Origin: a virus
Strand: one strand, 5' to 3'
DNA length: 62,377 nt
IMG/VR virus record: IMGVR_UViG_3300032288_001948
Location: 1 to 62,377 of that record
The notes below the pieces were generated by a model that saw nothing but the letters and a program-made list of their open reading frames with translations, ran no database searches and was not told the origin of the DNA. Shown here piece after piece: positions 31,636 through 39,741 of this stretch. Every line of letters starts with the position of its first letter. Position 1 is the first letter of the stretch. Made by a program: the position numbers and the translations under genes.

Positions 31636-34029
31636 ATGGCTTTCAAAATCCTCAATCGCGTCAAGATGACGGTCGCCAGTGCTCCCGGCACCGGCTCGAT
31701 CACTCTTGGTTCTGCGCTCCAGCAATACCAATCCATGTCGGATGCCGGCGTCTCAGACGGCGATACGGTACCCTACGTCATCGAGGATTTGTCCCTCCCC
31801 GGCTGGGAAATCGGCACCGGCACATACACGGCATCCGGCACAATCCTCGCACGCACGACCGTCCTGATGTCGAGCGCCGGCGGCACGATTAAGATTTCCG
31901 CGACTGCTAATGCGATCGTGATGGTTTCGCCTTCGCAGGCCAATTTGCAATCGACTGACACGCTGACGAGCGGCACGCTACCCGTGGGTCGTGGCGGCAC
32001 CGGCCTCACCTCGCTTACCGCTGGCTACATTCCGTTTGGCGGATCGTCAACGTATAGCTCAGACAGCAGCTTGTTCTGGGACAATACGAATAAGCGGCTT
32101 GGCGTCGGCACTGCGTCACCAATCTCTAAGTTTACCGTTATTTCAGGTAGCGGCTCTACGCTCGCGCAGTTGAACATTGGTTACAATGGTTCTAGCAACT
32201 ACTATGATGCAGACAACCATTTCTTTAGAAACGCTGCACAAACAGGACAGGTTACTATTGACAGCGCTCAACGTATCACAGCCGGTGCGTTAAGTGTATC
32301 TACAGGTTCGTCACCAAACATAGCTGCCTTATACACAGGTTATGGTGGCTCAACTAACTACTACGACGCCAATACGCACATTTGGCGCAATGGTTCATCA
32401 AGTGAAACCATGCGTATCTCAGGTAGCTCTGTGTTCATCGGTGGCACAACTGCGCCTGTTCTTGGAACGGAAGCCCTTGGTGTCTATGGACCGCTTGGCA
32501 TCAAAGCCGCATCACTGACAGCATCTTCGATATATGCAAATATTGCAGGCGCTCCAAACTTTCAAACGTATTACGCAGGAACCAGTGCCACATACATTGG
32601 CTCTATTGGCACTGATGGCACCAATCTAAACATTTCTGGCAATGCCGGTCTAAACTTGCAGGTTGCCACCAATACCAAGATGACTATCACCTCCGGCGGG
32701 CTGGTGGGCATTGGCACTTCGTCGCCATCATCGGGCACAAAGTTAGAGGTTTACGGGAACAGCGCAGGCATCGCACAGATTGCATCTACCACTGCGGGTG
32801 TTTCTCAACTATGGGCGCTATCAAGTGATTGGTCGTCTGGGCCATCCTATATGGGATCAGGCTTATGGCAATATGGATCAACCGCTACGGGGACTAACTC
32901 TGGCCTATCAAACGCAAGTTTAGGCTTATTAGCATTTCAAAATTGTTCTGCTGGCTTAATTCAGACAAACGGCGCTTCGCCTATTGTGTTTGGGACAATA
33001 GGCGCAGAGCGTATGCGTATCACCTCCGCAGGTGCGGTAGGTATTGGCACTTCGTCGCCATCCACTACGCTTACTGTAGCTGGCGCAACGACTATCACAT
33101 CTGGTGGACTGTCGGTTGCTGGTTCAGCATCGGGTTACTCTGATGAGTTGCGCTTTACATCAACAACATCCGGCGTAGAGGTTGCAATATCGTCGCTTGC
33201 AGCAGGCGCTGCTTCGATGAACTTCGATCATCGCGCCACAAGCAATACTGCTGGGTTTAAGTGGCGTAACGGCACGGGCTCTGCTGTTCAGCTTATGCAG
33301 CTTGATGGTTCCGGCAACCTCGGACTGGGTGTCACGCCGAGTGCTTGGGGTGCCGGTTGGCGCGCTTTTGAATTTGGTGGAGCAGGCGGGAACGCCTTGA
33401 TGTCTGGTGGTTCCGCTTCGTGGCTAACGTCTAACTGTTACTACAACGGAACAAACTGGATATATAAAGCCAGCTACAATGCTAGCTACTATTTGCAAAA
33501 CGGCGGCGTTCACTCTTGGCTAACATCCGCCTCCGGCACCGCAGGCAATGCCATCAGCTTCACGCAGGCGATGACGCTGACTGCAGCGGGCTATCTTGGG
33601 ATAGGCCTTACAAATCCCGGCGCAGATATTCATCTTTATAGATCAGGCGCAAATCCTGTTCTAAGAATTGAGCGCGCATCTGGTGCGTATTTTGACATAT
33701 TTGCAACTGCATCAGCCGGCTTCCTGTCTGTTGTAACAAACAGTGATTTAGTATTTAGAACAAATAACACAGACGCGCTCCTTATCAGCGCTGCTGGATG
33801 GGCAAATGTATGCGCTGCAACTGCCACTCCTGCTGGAGGTTCGACAACCGCCAAACTTATATTTGGAACGACAGCAGGCTTTGGTATCTACTACGGTTCA
33901 GGTGCGCCGACAGTGTCTGCTGCTCAAGGCTCCATCTATCTCCGCAGTGATGGCTCGTCAACATCAACGCGCTTGTATGTGAATACAAACGGCAGCACGA
34001 CATGGACTAACGTAACGACTGCGGCATAA
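31636..34029 (+). CDS. Tail fibre protein with V-G-I-G-T-S-S-P repeats
   Basis: A 797-residue product; ATG 31,636 is used because the GGAG before it serves this start better than the GTG at 31,624. The N-terminal 150 residues are GC-rich and like the neighbours (VGRGGTGLTSLTAGYIPFGG, a fibre-attachment motif). The remainder is AT-richer, with repeated units around LGVGTASP, VGIGTSSPSSGT, VGIGTSSPSTT and LGIGLTNPGAD, a pattern of trimeric fibre shafts. Ends STTWTNVTTAA without a visible chaperone domain. Likely host recognition; the compositional break suggests exchange of the distal part. Confidence 0.8.
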   Translation: MAFKILNRVKMTVASAPGTGSITLGSALQQYQSMSDAGVSDGDTVPYVIEDLSLPGWEIGTGTYTASGTILARTTVLMSSAGGTIKISATANAIVMVSPSQANLQSTDTLTSGTLPVGRGGTGLTSLTAGYIPFGGSSTYSSDSSLFWDNTNKRLGVGTASPISKFTVISGSGSTLAQLNIGYNGSSNYYDADNHFFRNAAQTGQVTIDSAQRITAGALSVSTGSSPNIAALYTGYGGSTNYYDANTHIWRNGSSSETMRISGSSVFIGGTTAPVLGTEALGVYGPLGIKAASLTASSIYANIAGAPNFQTYYAGTSATYIGSIGTDGTNLNISGNAGLNLQVATNTKMTITSGGLVGIGTSSPSSGTKLEVYGNSAGIAQIASTTAGVSQLWALSSDWSSGPSYMGSGLWQYGSTATGTNSGLSNASLGLLAFQNCSAGLIQTNGASPIVFGTIGAERMRITSAGAVGIGTSSPSTTLTVAGATTITSGGLSVAGSASGYSDELRFTSTTSGVEVAISSLAAGAASMNFDHRATSNTAGFKWRNGTGSAVQLMQLDGSGNLGLGVTPSAWGAGWRAFEFGGAGGNALMSGGSASWLTSNCYYNGTNWIYKASYNASYYLQNGGVHSWLTSASGTAGNAISFTQAMTLTAAGYLGIGLTNPGADIHLYRSGANPVLRIERASGAYFDIFATASAGFLSVVTNSDLVFRTNNTDALLISAAGWANVCAATATPAGGSTTAKLIFGTTAGFGIYYGSGAPTVSAAQGSIYLRSDGSSTSTRLYVNTNGSTTWTNVTTAA

Positions 34030-34038
34030 GGAACTACC

Positions 34039-34368
34039 ATGGCTAACACATACACTTGGGTAATCTCCCAACTCGACTGCTACCCTACGCAAGACAACAA
34101 GACTGACGTTGTGTTCACCATCCACTGGCGGCGTCAGGCGACTGACGGCACGCACACGGCTGACATCTACGGTTCGCAGGCGGTGACGCTTGATCCGTCT
34201 GCAACCTACATTCCCTACGCGGAACTAACGGAAGCTATCGTCATTGGGTGGCTTGAGGACGCTATGGGCGCTGAGACGCTCGAAGCGCAGAAGGCTGCCC
34301 TCGACAAACAGATTTCCGATCAGGTTAATCCGCCGACGATTTCGCCGCCTCTCCCGTGGCAGTCGTGA
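34039..34368 (+). CDS. DUF7936-like tail protein
   Basis: A 109-residue product: YTWVISQLDCYPTQDNKTDV, then VVFTIHWRRQATDGTHTADI and ending SPPLPWQS. This is a very common small protein beside fibre genes in marine and soil phages, which I associate with DUF7936. Its last 44 bases overlap the end of the antisense GIY-YIG gene. Probably a virion or fibre-assembly component. Confidence 0.7.
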   Translation: MANTYTWVISQLDCYPTQDNKTDVVFTIHWRRQATDGTHTADIYGSQAVTLDPSATYIPYAELTEAIVIGWLEDAMGAETLEAQKAALDKQISDQVNPPTISPPLPWQS

Positions 34369-35128
34369 CATACCGCCAAGTGTAGCCGTATGCTTGTGGT
34401 TTAACACCACGGCATACTTTGGCGATACTTGAATGATCTCCTTTATACTTTCCTTGGCTGCATATCCACTCTGCGGCCAAGGTTCCTGTGCCAAAAATAA
34501 CACCAGTTTCAACGCACAAAATCGGCTTTGCTTGCGCGTGCGCGGCTCGCTTTTCTGGGGTATCAAACCGCTCAAGCGCTTTGCGACGGGCATGCGCGCG
34601 ATTTTTTGAGTTTGCAAAGTATTTGCGGGTGTTTTGGCTGAGTTTTTGCCGTGTACTCGGCTCTGAAAAATACTTTCGTAATGACTGACTTATTTTGGTG
34701 CGAGTTATAGTATTAGCCATCTGAGATTTCACACGCAAAATGTGCGCTGCCTTAAATTCAGCATCCAGATACCGTTGTTTTGCTTTCCGACTAATATTTT
34801 TACGGTACTGCGGATTGGCGCGATGTTGTTTAAGTTTACGTCGCGTAGCATCGGAGATATTTACTCCGGCCGCGCCTTCTCCTCCGGTCGTTAAATTGCA
34901 CAACCCGTGCTTTGCGTACCGTTTAATCAATTTCTTTTCGAGCGCGAACGCCTCATCTTCTGAGAGTGCTTTTTTGATGATCTCGATAGTGTAGCCATAA
35001 CACCGGACTGTATTCCACCAATAATTTGATCGCCCCCATGTAGATTTGTGCCGATATCGGCAGCCTTTGCCGACATAGAAGATTTTGCCGTCTGTCGCGC
35101 GTTTGTGTACATACACGAAAAACAGCAT
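34325..35128 (-). CDS. GIY-YIG homing endonuclease, antisense in the late unit
   Basis: A 267-residue product. ATG 35,128 follows GGAGAG. The N-terminus is MLFFVYVHKRATDGKIFYVG with KGCRYRHKS, the GIY-YIG fold in its F-x-V-Y-V ... F-Y-V-G-K-G form, with the catalytic Glu region DEAFALEKKLIKRY. Repeated helix-turn NUMOD-like DNA-binding segments follow (SDATRRKLKQHRA, ITRTKISQSLRKY, STRQKLSQNTRKY), ending in GVKPQAYGYTWRYV. Opposite in direction to all neighbours, AT-rich, and framed by late genes: an inserted selfish gene. Confidence 0.85.
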   Translation of the reverse strand: MLFFVYVHKRATDGKIFYVGKGCRYRHKSTWGRSNYWWNTVRCYGYTIEIIKKALSEDEAFALEKKLIKRYAKHGLCNLTTGGEGAAGVNISDATRRKLKQHRANPQYRKNISRKAKQRYLDAEFKAAHILRVKSQMANTITRTKISQSLRKYFSEPSTRQKLSQNTRKYFANSKNRAHARRKALERFDTPEKRAAHAQAKPILCVETGVIFGTGTLAAEWICSQGKYKGDHSSIAKVCRGVKPQAYGYTWRYVTTATGEAAKSSAD

Positions 35129-35146
35129 ATTAGGTTCTCTCCAGTT

Positions 35147-35175
35147 TTGCGGTGATCGCGGAGATGATGTAGTAT
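35147..35175 (+). promoter_or_regulatory. Rightward promoter candidate after the GIY-YIG gene
   Basis: TTGCGG (35,147-35,152), 17-base spacer, TAGTAT (35,170-35,175), with the shared context ATGTAGTATCGT. It may restart late transcription downstream of the antisense insertion. Confidence 0.45.
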
Positions 35176-35217
35176 CGTGATGGTAGACTATCAACCGCCT
35201 TTACCGTGGAGTGTCTA

Positions 35218-35391
35218 ATGGAAGAAAAAATCGTTACAATCAGCATGAAGCTGGTAAACTGGAATCTCGTCATGCACGCGCTGGCCCAGCGCCCGTACGG
35301 CGAGGTTGCCGCGGTGATAGCTGAACTGCAACAGCAGGCGGCCCCGCAGGTCGGTGACGCCGCGCCTCCGGCGCCGGAAACTGCGCAGTAA
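35218..35391 (+). CDS. Small hypothetical protein
   Basis: A 57-residue product; ATG 35,218 has GGAG at 7 bases. A helical middle (LVMHALAQRPYGEVAAVIAEL) is followed by a Gln/Ala/Pro-rich end. Similar short helical proteins precede tail genes in many phages. Function unknown. Confidence 0.55.
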   Translation: MEEKIVTISMKLVNWNLVMHALAQRPYGEVAAVIAELQQQAAPQVGDAAPPAPETAQ

Positions 35392-35400
35392 GGCGATGAG

Positions 35401-37131
35401 ATGGTCGATGCTGTCGGAGGTGCGGTAGCTTCGGCTCCAGTCGCGTGGCAATCTGTCGCAGCGACAAAGGGCGGCTATACTCTTTCGGCGTCGACCGGCT
35501 CATTCAGCCTCACAGGGCAGTCTGCCCTCTTTAAGATAAACCATCGGCTGATTGGCGTCGCCGGGGCATTTACACTCACCGGTAATCCGGCGGCGGTCGT
35601 CGAGTACCATAAGCTGCACGCCTTCTACGGCGGCTTTGCGCTCACGGGACAGGCGTCCCGGCTTCTCTATAACCACCGCCTTGCGGCCGGTACCGGCTCG
35701 TTCACGCTTACTGGTCAGACGTCTCGGCTTCTCTATGGCCACCGGCTGGCGGCCGAGCCGGGCGCATTTACGCTCACCGGCGGCGGCGCATTTCTCAAGG
35801 AAGGTCATCGCCTCGCGGCCGAACCGGGGGCATTCACGCTCACCGGCGGCGGGGCATTTCTTCAGGAGGGTCACCGCCTCGTCGCTGACGTTGGTCGGTT
35901 CTTTTGGAATTTGCCGGTCTATGGTCCGGTCGCCTCGGAAGCCGTTGGCGCGTCGCCAGTCGCCGCCACGGTCAATTATGGTGAGGTTGCGTTTGAATAT
36001 TCGCGCCGGCTGACCGCCTATACGGGCGCCTTCACCCTTACCGGTAATCCGGCGGCGGTTGTTGAGTACCACAAACTCAATGCCTTTTATGGCGGATTCA
36101 CACTTACCGGGCAGGCGGCGCGCCTTTCTTACGGCTACCGTTTACCGGTAGACGCCGGCGCGTTCACACTTACCGGGCAGAACGCAGAGCTTGATCGATC
36201 GCAACGGCTCTATGCGGGTACCGGTGCTTTTACGCTCACCGGGGTCGCTGCCAGTCGGTCGTGGACAATCTGGACTCAAACCGGGGCATTTACCCTCACG
36301 GGATATCCGGCGTTCACGCGTCAGAATCATCGGCTCGCGGCCGGCGCCGGCGCCTTCACGTTCACGGGCAACACCGCGTTCTTGCTGCGCAAGCCGGCGC
36401 TCGGCGCTTTTGGCGGCAACTTCACGCTTACCGGATACCCAGCAGTATTGCTGGGGGATTATTATCTGCGCGCCGCGACCGGCGCATTTACGCTTACTGG
36501 GCAGGTTGCCGCTCTCCGGCGCGGTTATCGAGTCACGGCGACCGCGGGGTCGTTTACGCTTACGGGCAAGGCGATCCGGCCACTCGTCTACCACCGTTTG
36601 GTGGCGGGTGCAGGCGCATTTACGCTCACGGGCGGCGGTGCGTTCCTCAAAGAAGGGCACCGACTGGCTGCCGGCGCCGGCACGTTCACATTCACCGGCT
36701 ACGATGCTGAGCTGGTTTACGGCTCCAAGTTTGTCGTGGAGCCCGGCGCTTTCACGCTTACAGGATACCCGTCTACCGGCATCTATGTCCCGGTACTTCT
36801 GGCGCGGACGGGCACGTTCACACTCACAGGGTACCCAGCATATCGGCAGGCCAAGTTTATTCTTCGCGCCGGCGTCGGCGCCTTCACGCTTACTGGTTAT
36901 CCGACGATCGAGGGTCGGCGCCTGTTTGCTGCGCCCGGTCAGTTTGTTCTTACTGGATTTCCTGCTAGAATCCGTGACAGCGCCAAGGGCATCGCGCGGT
37001 TCCGGTGGTACAATAGCGCCGCGACCGTCATGGATTTCGAGACGCCACCGATCAGCGCCGTTATCGCCGCCTCAGTGGTCGTCAAGACCGGGATCAGTTC
37101 TGGCAAGAAACGGTTCAAACAGGTGAGATGA
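35401..37131 (+). CDS. Tail protein with 21 copies of a G-x-F-x-L-T-G repeat
   Basis: A 576-residue product made almost wholly of about 21-residue units with the consensus TGAFTLTG-xx-A-x-L-xxx-HRLAA. I count 21 clear units between residues about 30 and 525, with one degenerate interruption near 160-200. Units 2-3 (NPAAVVEYHKLHAFYGGFAL) recur almost exactly as units 7-8; three units with GGGAFL-K/Q-EGHRL are almost identical, showing recent internal duplication. The C-terminal 50 residues are unique (ARFRWYNSAATVMDF). The strand-rich solenoid is probably a fibre or spike. AT-balanced, GC-rich codons as in neighbours. Confidence 0.75.
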   Translation: MVDAVGGAVASAPVAWQSVAATKGGYTLSASTGSFSLTGQSALFKINHRLIGVAGAFTLTGNPAAVVEYHKLHAFYGGFALTGQASRLLYNHRLAAGTGSFTLTGQTSRLLYGHRLAAEPGAFTLTGGGAFLKEGHRLAAEPGAFTLTGGGAFLQEGHRLVADVGRFFWNLPVYGPVASEAVGASPVAATVNYGEVAFEYSRRLTAYTGAFTLTGNPAAVVEYHKLNAFYGGFTLTGQAARLSYGYRLPVDAGAFTLTGQNAELDRSQRLYAGTGAFTLTGVAASRSWTIWTQTGAFTLTGYPAFTRQNHRLAAGAGAFTFTGNTAFLLRKPALGAFGGNFTLTGYPAVLLGDYYLRAATGAFTLTGQVAALRRGYRVTATAGSFTLTGKAIRPLVYHRLVAGAGAFTLTGGGAFLKEGHRLAAGAGTFTFTGYDAELVYGSKFVVEPGAFTLTGYPSTGIYVPVLLARTGTFTLTGYPAYRQAKFILRAGVGAFTLTGYPTIEGRRLFAAPGQFVLTGFPARIRDSAKGIARFRWYNSAATVMDFETPPISAVIAASVVVKTGISSGKKRFKQVR

Positions 37132-37433
37132 TGCAGAAATTCGTTCGTGGAAACGAGATCGTTTGCTCCGGCACCTTTACCCCGGTTACCGGGACGACGC
37201 AGCCGTCGAGCGCCGAAGCGATTCTGGTCTATACCGACCCGGCTGGTGACCCGGCGACCTCGACAATCTCCCTGTCCAAAGACGCCAACAATGTCTGGTC
37301 AGGCGTCTGGGATTCCAATCTTGCCGGCGCCGGTACTGTCGAGTGGGTAATCCGTTGCTGCACTGGGCTTCAAGCGGCGGCGCAAGGGACATTCCTGATT
37401 CTGGCGAATGCTGCAAATACCGGGAGCTGTTAA
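37128..37433 (+). CDS. Ig-like small tail protein
   Basis: A 101-residue product starting as ATGA with the previous stop (a second ATG at 37,131 is possible). Strand pattern IVCSGTFTPVTGTTQPSSAE, then AILVYTDPAG, NNVWSGVWDSNLAGAGTVEW and GTFLILANA, a typical immunoglobulin-like sandwich. It probably decorates the tail or fibre. No specific family. Confidence 0.6.
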   Translation: MMQKFVRGNEIVCSGTFTPVTGTTQPSSAEAILVYTDPAGDPATSTISLSKDANNVWSGVWDSNLAGAGTVEWVIRCCTGLQAAAQGTFLILANAANTGSC

Positions 37434-37687
37434 TGCCTGAGACGATCTCTTTTATCGAGGACGGCAATCAAGCCAACCCGGTTAGCGACATCAACCCGTT
37501 GCCGGTCTATCAGACGTCTGGTCTGAGCCTGCCGGTGCATGACTATATCAGCTGCACCTATTCCGGCAGCAACCTGACCGGTGTGACGTACAAATCGGGC
37601 GGAGCAAGCGGCACAGTAGTGGCCACCCTTGCACTCACCTACGACGGTGCAAGCAATCTGCTTACAGTCACCAAAACGGTGCCGTGA
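37433..37687 (+). CDS. Small tail-associated protein
   Basis: An 84-residue product from ATG 37,433 (TAATG overlap) with GGGAG upstream. IEDGNQANPVSDINPLPVYQ, then DYISCTYSGSNLTGVTYKSGG and LALTYDGASNLLTVTKTVP. The Y-D-G-A/S-x-N-L strand pattern occurs in phage appendage proteins. Role unknown, likely structural. Confidence 0.6.
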   Translation: MPETISFIEDGNQANPVSDINPLPVYQTSGLSLPVHDYISCTYSGSNLTGVTYKSGGASGTVVATLALTYDGASNLLTVTKTVP

Positions 37688-38232
37688 TGACGTATGTCTT
37701 TAACCCCTTCACTCAAGAGCTGGATTTTGTCGGCCCGAATGCCGGGCTGATCAATTTCCGCGGCAGCTTCTCCGACTCCAACACGCAGCTCGTTCAGTCT
37801 ACGACTGCCGGGCAGGCGATCACGCTGGATACTGTCGAGGTCACAGATGGTGTGACGTTGAGCAATGGGTCACGAATCGTCCTACCTATTGTGGGCGACT
37901 ATCTGCTGACATTCAGCGCCATGCTGGTCACGAACAGCAACCAACCGCAGTCGGTCGACATCTGGCTGCGAAAGAATGGTACAGGCGCGGAGGCCCGCTC
38001 CAGCACCCATATGCACGTCGCAAAAAATAATACGAACGTCATGACCGTATCGTTCATCATCACGGCGACTGCCCAAAATGATTATTTTCAGTTGATGATG
38101 TGCGCGTCCAGCGCCATCGACACTGCCGGTGTGGCGGATACCGGAATCGCTGCGGTCGCAGGATCGGCAGCCAATCCCCTCCGCCCGGCGGCGCCGAGCA
38201 TCCTTGTAACTGTCAACAAGATCACAACTTGA
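37687..38232 (+). CDS. C1q/TNF-like trimeric tail protein
   Basis: A 181-residue product; ATG 37,687 overlaps the previous stop as TGATG. N-terminal YVFNPFTQELDFVGP peptide, typical of tail-attached proteins, then a jelly-roll strand series: NGSRIVLPIVGDYLLTFSAM, SVDIWLRKNGTGAEARSS, NVMTVSFIITATAQNDYFQL. This is the layout of C1q/TNF-like heads used for receptor binding or fibre trimerisation. Confidence 0.65.
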   Translation: MTYVFNPFTQELDFVGPNAGLINFRGSFSDSNTQLVQSTTAGQAITLDTVEVTDGVTLSNGSRIVLPIVGDYLLTFSAMLVTNSNQPQSVDIWLRKNGTGAEARSSTHMHVAKNNTNVMTVSFIITATAQNDYFQLMMCASSAIDTAGVADTGIAAVAGSAANPLRPAAPSILVTVNKITT

Positions 38233-38240
38233 GGCCCGAT

Positions 38241-38639
38241 ATGGCTAAGTTTAAACTAGGGGCGCACTCGGAAATGCTGTTGCGCGGCGTCCACCCCGAT
38301 CTGGTGAAGGTCGTCCGTCGCGCGATTCAGATCGCGACGAAGCATGATTTTAAGGTGCTGGAAGGCGTCCGTTCTGTCGCGCGTCAGCGCGAGCTGGTCA
38401 AATCCGGTGCGTCACAGACCATGAAGTCTCGGCATATTCACGGTTTTGCGGTGGACATCGCCCCGTTTGTCGCCGGTCAGGTCCGCTGGGATTGGCCGCT
38501 GTATCACGAGCTGGCCGTTGTCATGAAGCAGGCCGCAAAGGATGTCGGTGTTCCGATCGAGTGGGGCGGCGACTGGAAATCGTTCAAGGACGGCCCGCAC
38601 TGGCAGTTGCCGGCGCGCAAATACCCGGACCCAAAATAA
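38241..38639 (+). CDS. Endolysin, M15-type peptidoglycan peptidase
   Basis: A 132-residue product; ATG 38,241 with GAGG at 7 bases. It carries the M15/VanY-type zinc motif S-x-H-x-x-G-x-A-x-D (SRHIHGFAVD at 63-72; ligands H65 and D72), and GGDWKSFKDGPHWQLP with the third ligand H120. These enzymes cut the peptide stems of peptidoglycan. There is no export signal, so release depends on the membrane proteins encoded just downstream. Confidence 0.9.
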   Translation: MAKFKLGAHSEMLLRGVHPDLVKVVRRAIQIATKHDFKVLEGVRSVARQRELVKSGASQTMKSRHIHGFAVDIAPFVAGQVRWDWPLYHELAVVMKQAAKDVGVPIEWGGDWKSFKDGPHWQLPARKYPDPK

Positions 38640-38779
38640 TGGACCCGCGGTGGGAGCAAATCATGCAGATGGTGATGCTCATCTCCGCTGCCGGAATCGC
38701 CGCGTTGGCCTGCCAGTTTGGCTTCAAAATGGGCCAAGCTCTCTATCGGGAGATGTACATATGTGGCGGATTGTGCTGA
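38639..38779 (+). CDS. 46-residue membrane protein in the lysis cassette
   Basis: ATG 38,639 overlaps the endolysin stop as TAATG. The product MDPRWEQIMQMVMLISAAG continues IAALACQFGFKMGQALY and ends CGGLC. One transmembrane helix with N-terminal acidic and aromatic residues. The place between endolysin and spanins suggests a holin-related or regulatory peptide. Confidence 0.55.
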   Translation: MDPRWEQIMQMVMLISAAGIAALACQFGFKMGQALYREMYICGGLC

Positions 38780-38868
38780 TAGTTCTGGCGTTCGCACTGG
38801 CCAGCTGTGAGTCGGCCAAGTATTATGAGTGTCTCGCAAGAGACTCGACATCTAACCCGTGCAACTAG
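38761..38868 (+). CDS. Tiny lipoprotein in the lysis cassette
   Basis: A 35-residue product; ATG 38,761 has GGGAG 9 bases upstream and overlaps the previous gene. A signal sequence MWRIVLIVLAFALASC ends in a lipobox LASC, leaving a mature peptide CESAKYYECLARDSTSNPCN with three cysteines. It is too short to span the periplasm. A second, longer lipoprotein follows at 39,226. Confidence 0.6.
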   Translation: MWRIVLIVLAFALASCESAKYYECLARDSTSNPCN

Positions 38869-38877
38869 GAGGTGAAC

Positions 38878-39060
38878 ATGGACTCTATTCTCATGAACTG
38901 GAAGACCTCGATCCCCGGAATTCTTGCGCTGGCTGCGGTCATTTGGAACTCGTGGCAGACCAAGACGATCAATGTCGACGATGTCATCGGTGCTCTGGTC
39001 GCGATTGGTCTGGTGCAGGCAAAAGACTGGAACGTCACCGGCGGCGATAAGCACCAGTGA
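38878..39060 (+). CDS. Holin-like protein
   Basis: A 60-residue product; ATG 38,878 with AGGAGG at 6 bases. KTSIPGILALAAVIWNSW, then VDDVIGALVAIGLVQAKDWNV with a final TGGDKHQ. The order (short helix, V-I-G-A-L-x-A-I-G-L, A-K-D-x-x-V-T-G-G) is that of a common family of small phage proteins called holin-like. Stop overlaps the next start. Confidence 0.65.
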   Translation: MDSILMNWKTSIPGILALAAVIWNSWQTKTINVDDVIGALVAIGLVQAKDWNVTGGDKHQ

Positions 39061-39260
39061 TGGGCTGGCTACTTCTTGGCGGCCTTCTGGTCGCGCTTGG
39101 CTGGACCGTGATCAGTCTGATTCGATCACTTGAACAAGAACGAATCGCTGCTCAACAACTGCGCAAGGAAGCCGAGATCAAGGAAAAGCAAACCTCCGTG
39201 ATCTTGGAACCGAGGACCACCGACGATGCGATTGATCGTCTTGATTCTGGGACTTTTTAG
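39060..39260 (+). CDS. Inner-membrane spanin candidate (Rz-like)
   Basis: A 66-residue product from ATG 39,060 (TGATG overlap). N-terminal transmembrane helix GWLLLGGLLVALGWTVISLI, then a charged coiled coil SLEQERIAAQQLRKEAEIKE. The outer partner starts inside its 3' end in another frame, the classic embedded spanin arrangement. Shorter than lambda Rz. Together they would fuse inner and outer membranes at lysis. Confidence 0.7.
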   Translation: MGWLLLGGLLVALGWTVISLIRSLEQERIAAQQLRKEAEIKEKQTSVILEPRTTDDAIDRLDSGTF

Positions 39261-39426
39261 TCTCACCGCGTGTCAGTCTACGGGGGGCGGGTGTCCGCCC
39301 CTCAATTCGTATAGTGCGCTACAGCAACGACAGGCGGCAGCAGAGCTGCGCAAAATGCCCAAGTCGCAGGTGGCGCAAATGATTGTGGACTATGGTAAAC
39401 TGCGTGACGCCTGCCGGATCAGATAG
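39226..39426 (+). CDS. Outer-membrane spanin lipoprotein candidate (Rz1-like)
   Basis: A 66-residue product overlapping the Rz-like gene by 35 bases. Signal MRLIVLILGLFSLTAC with lipobox LTAC; mature part QSTGGGCPPLNSYSALQQRQ and a helix AAAELRKMPKSQVAQMIVDY. Size, lipobox and overlap fit an o-spanin. It implies a Gram-negative host with a Lol-type lipoprotein route. Confidence 0.75.
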   Translation: MRLIVLILGLFSLTACQSTGGGCPPLNSYSALQQRQAAAELRKMPKSQVAQMIVDYGKLRDACRIR

Positions 39427-39437
39427 AGGCTGAGATT

Positions 39438-39740
39438 ATGGATAACGGTAACCCGACACTCTGGGAAATGGTGAAGGACTTCTTTGTCCCAGTTGGCGGC
39501 CCTGCCGTTGGCGGCCTCCTCGGTTATCTGGCGGCCCGCCAGAAGAACCAGATTTTGGACGATCACCTCGACGCCAAGGGCGACGCCATTCAGCTGGATG
39601 CCATAACGCGTCATTTTGAAGCACTGATCGACGGGTATGAGAAACGAATCAACGACTTAACCAGTGAAGTCCACCAGCTAAGAGATGAAGTAAAGAAGCT
39701 GCGCCAAGCGCTCGACGCGCGGTCAAGGGCGGGACTCTAA
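39438..39740 (+). CDS. Membrane-associated coiled-coil protein
   Basis: A 100-residue product. A weakly hydrophobic Gly/Ala-rich stretch near residues 15-33 (FVPVGGPAVGGLLGYLAA) is followed by a long coiled coil (EALIDGYEKRINDLTSEV, then HQLRDEVKKLRQAL). Possibly a lysis accessory or structural protein. No family recognised. Confidence 0.55.
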   Translation: MDNGNPTLWEMVKDFFVPVGGPAVGGLLGYLAARQKNQILDDHLDAKGDAIQLDAITRHFEALIDGYEKRINDLTSEVHQLRDEVKKLRQALDARSRAGL

Positions 39741-39741
39741 G

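Noticed and set aside
36191-37126. A 311-residue alternate frame in the repeat-rich tail gene
   Set aside because: The repeats keep all frames open; composition is Arg/Ser/Pro-rich, as expected for an out-of-frame reading, and no ribosome-binding site is seen.
35401-37131. Regular repeats that could be read as a CRISPR array
   Set aside because: The repeats are in-frame protein repeats with variable spacing at DNA level and no palindromic direct repeats; no cas genes besides a replication-type Cas4-like nuclease.
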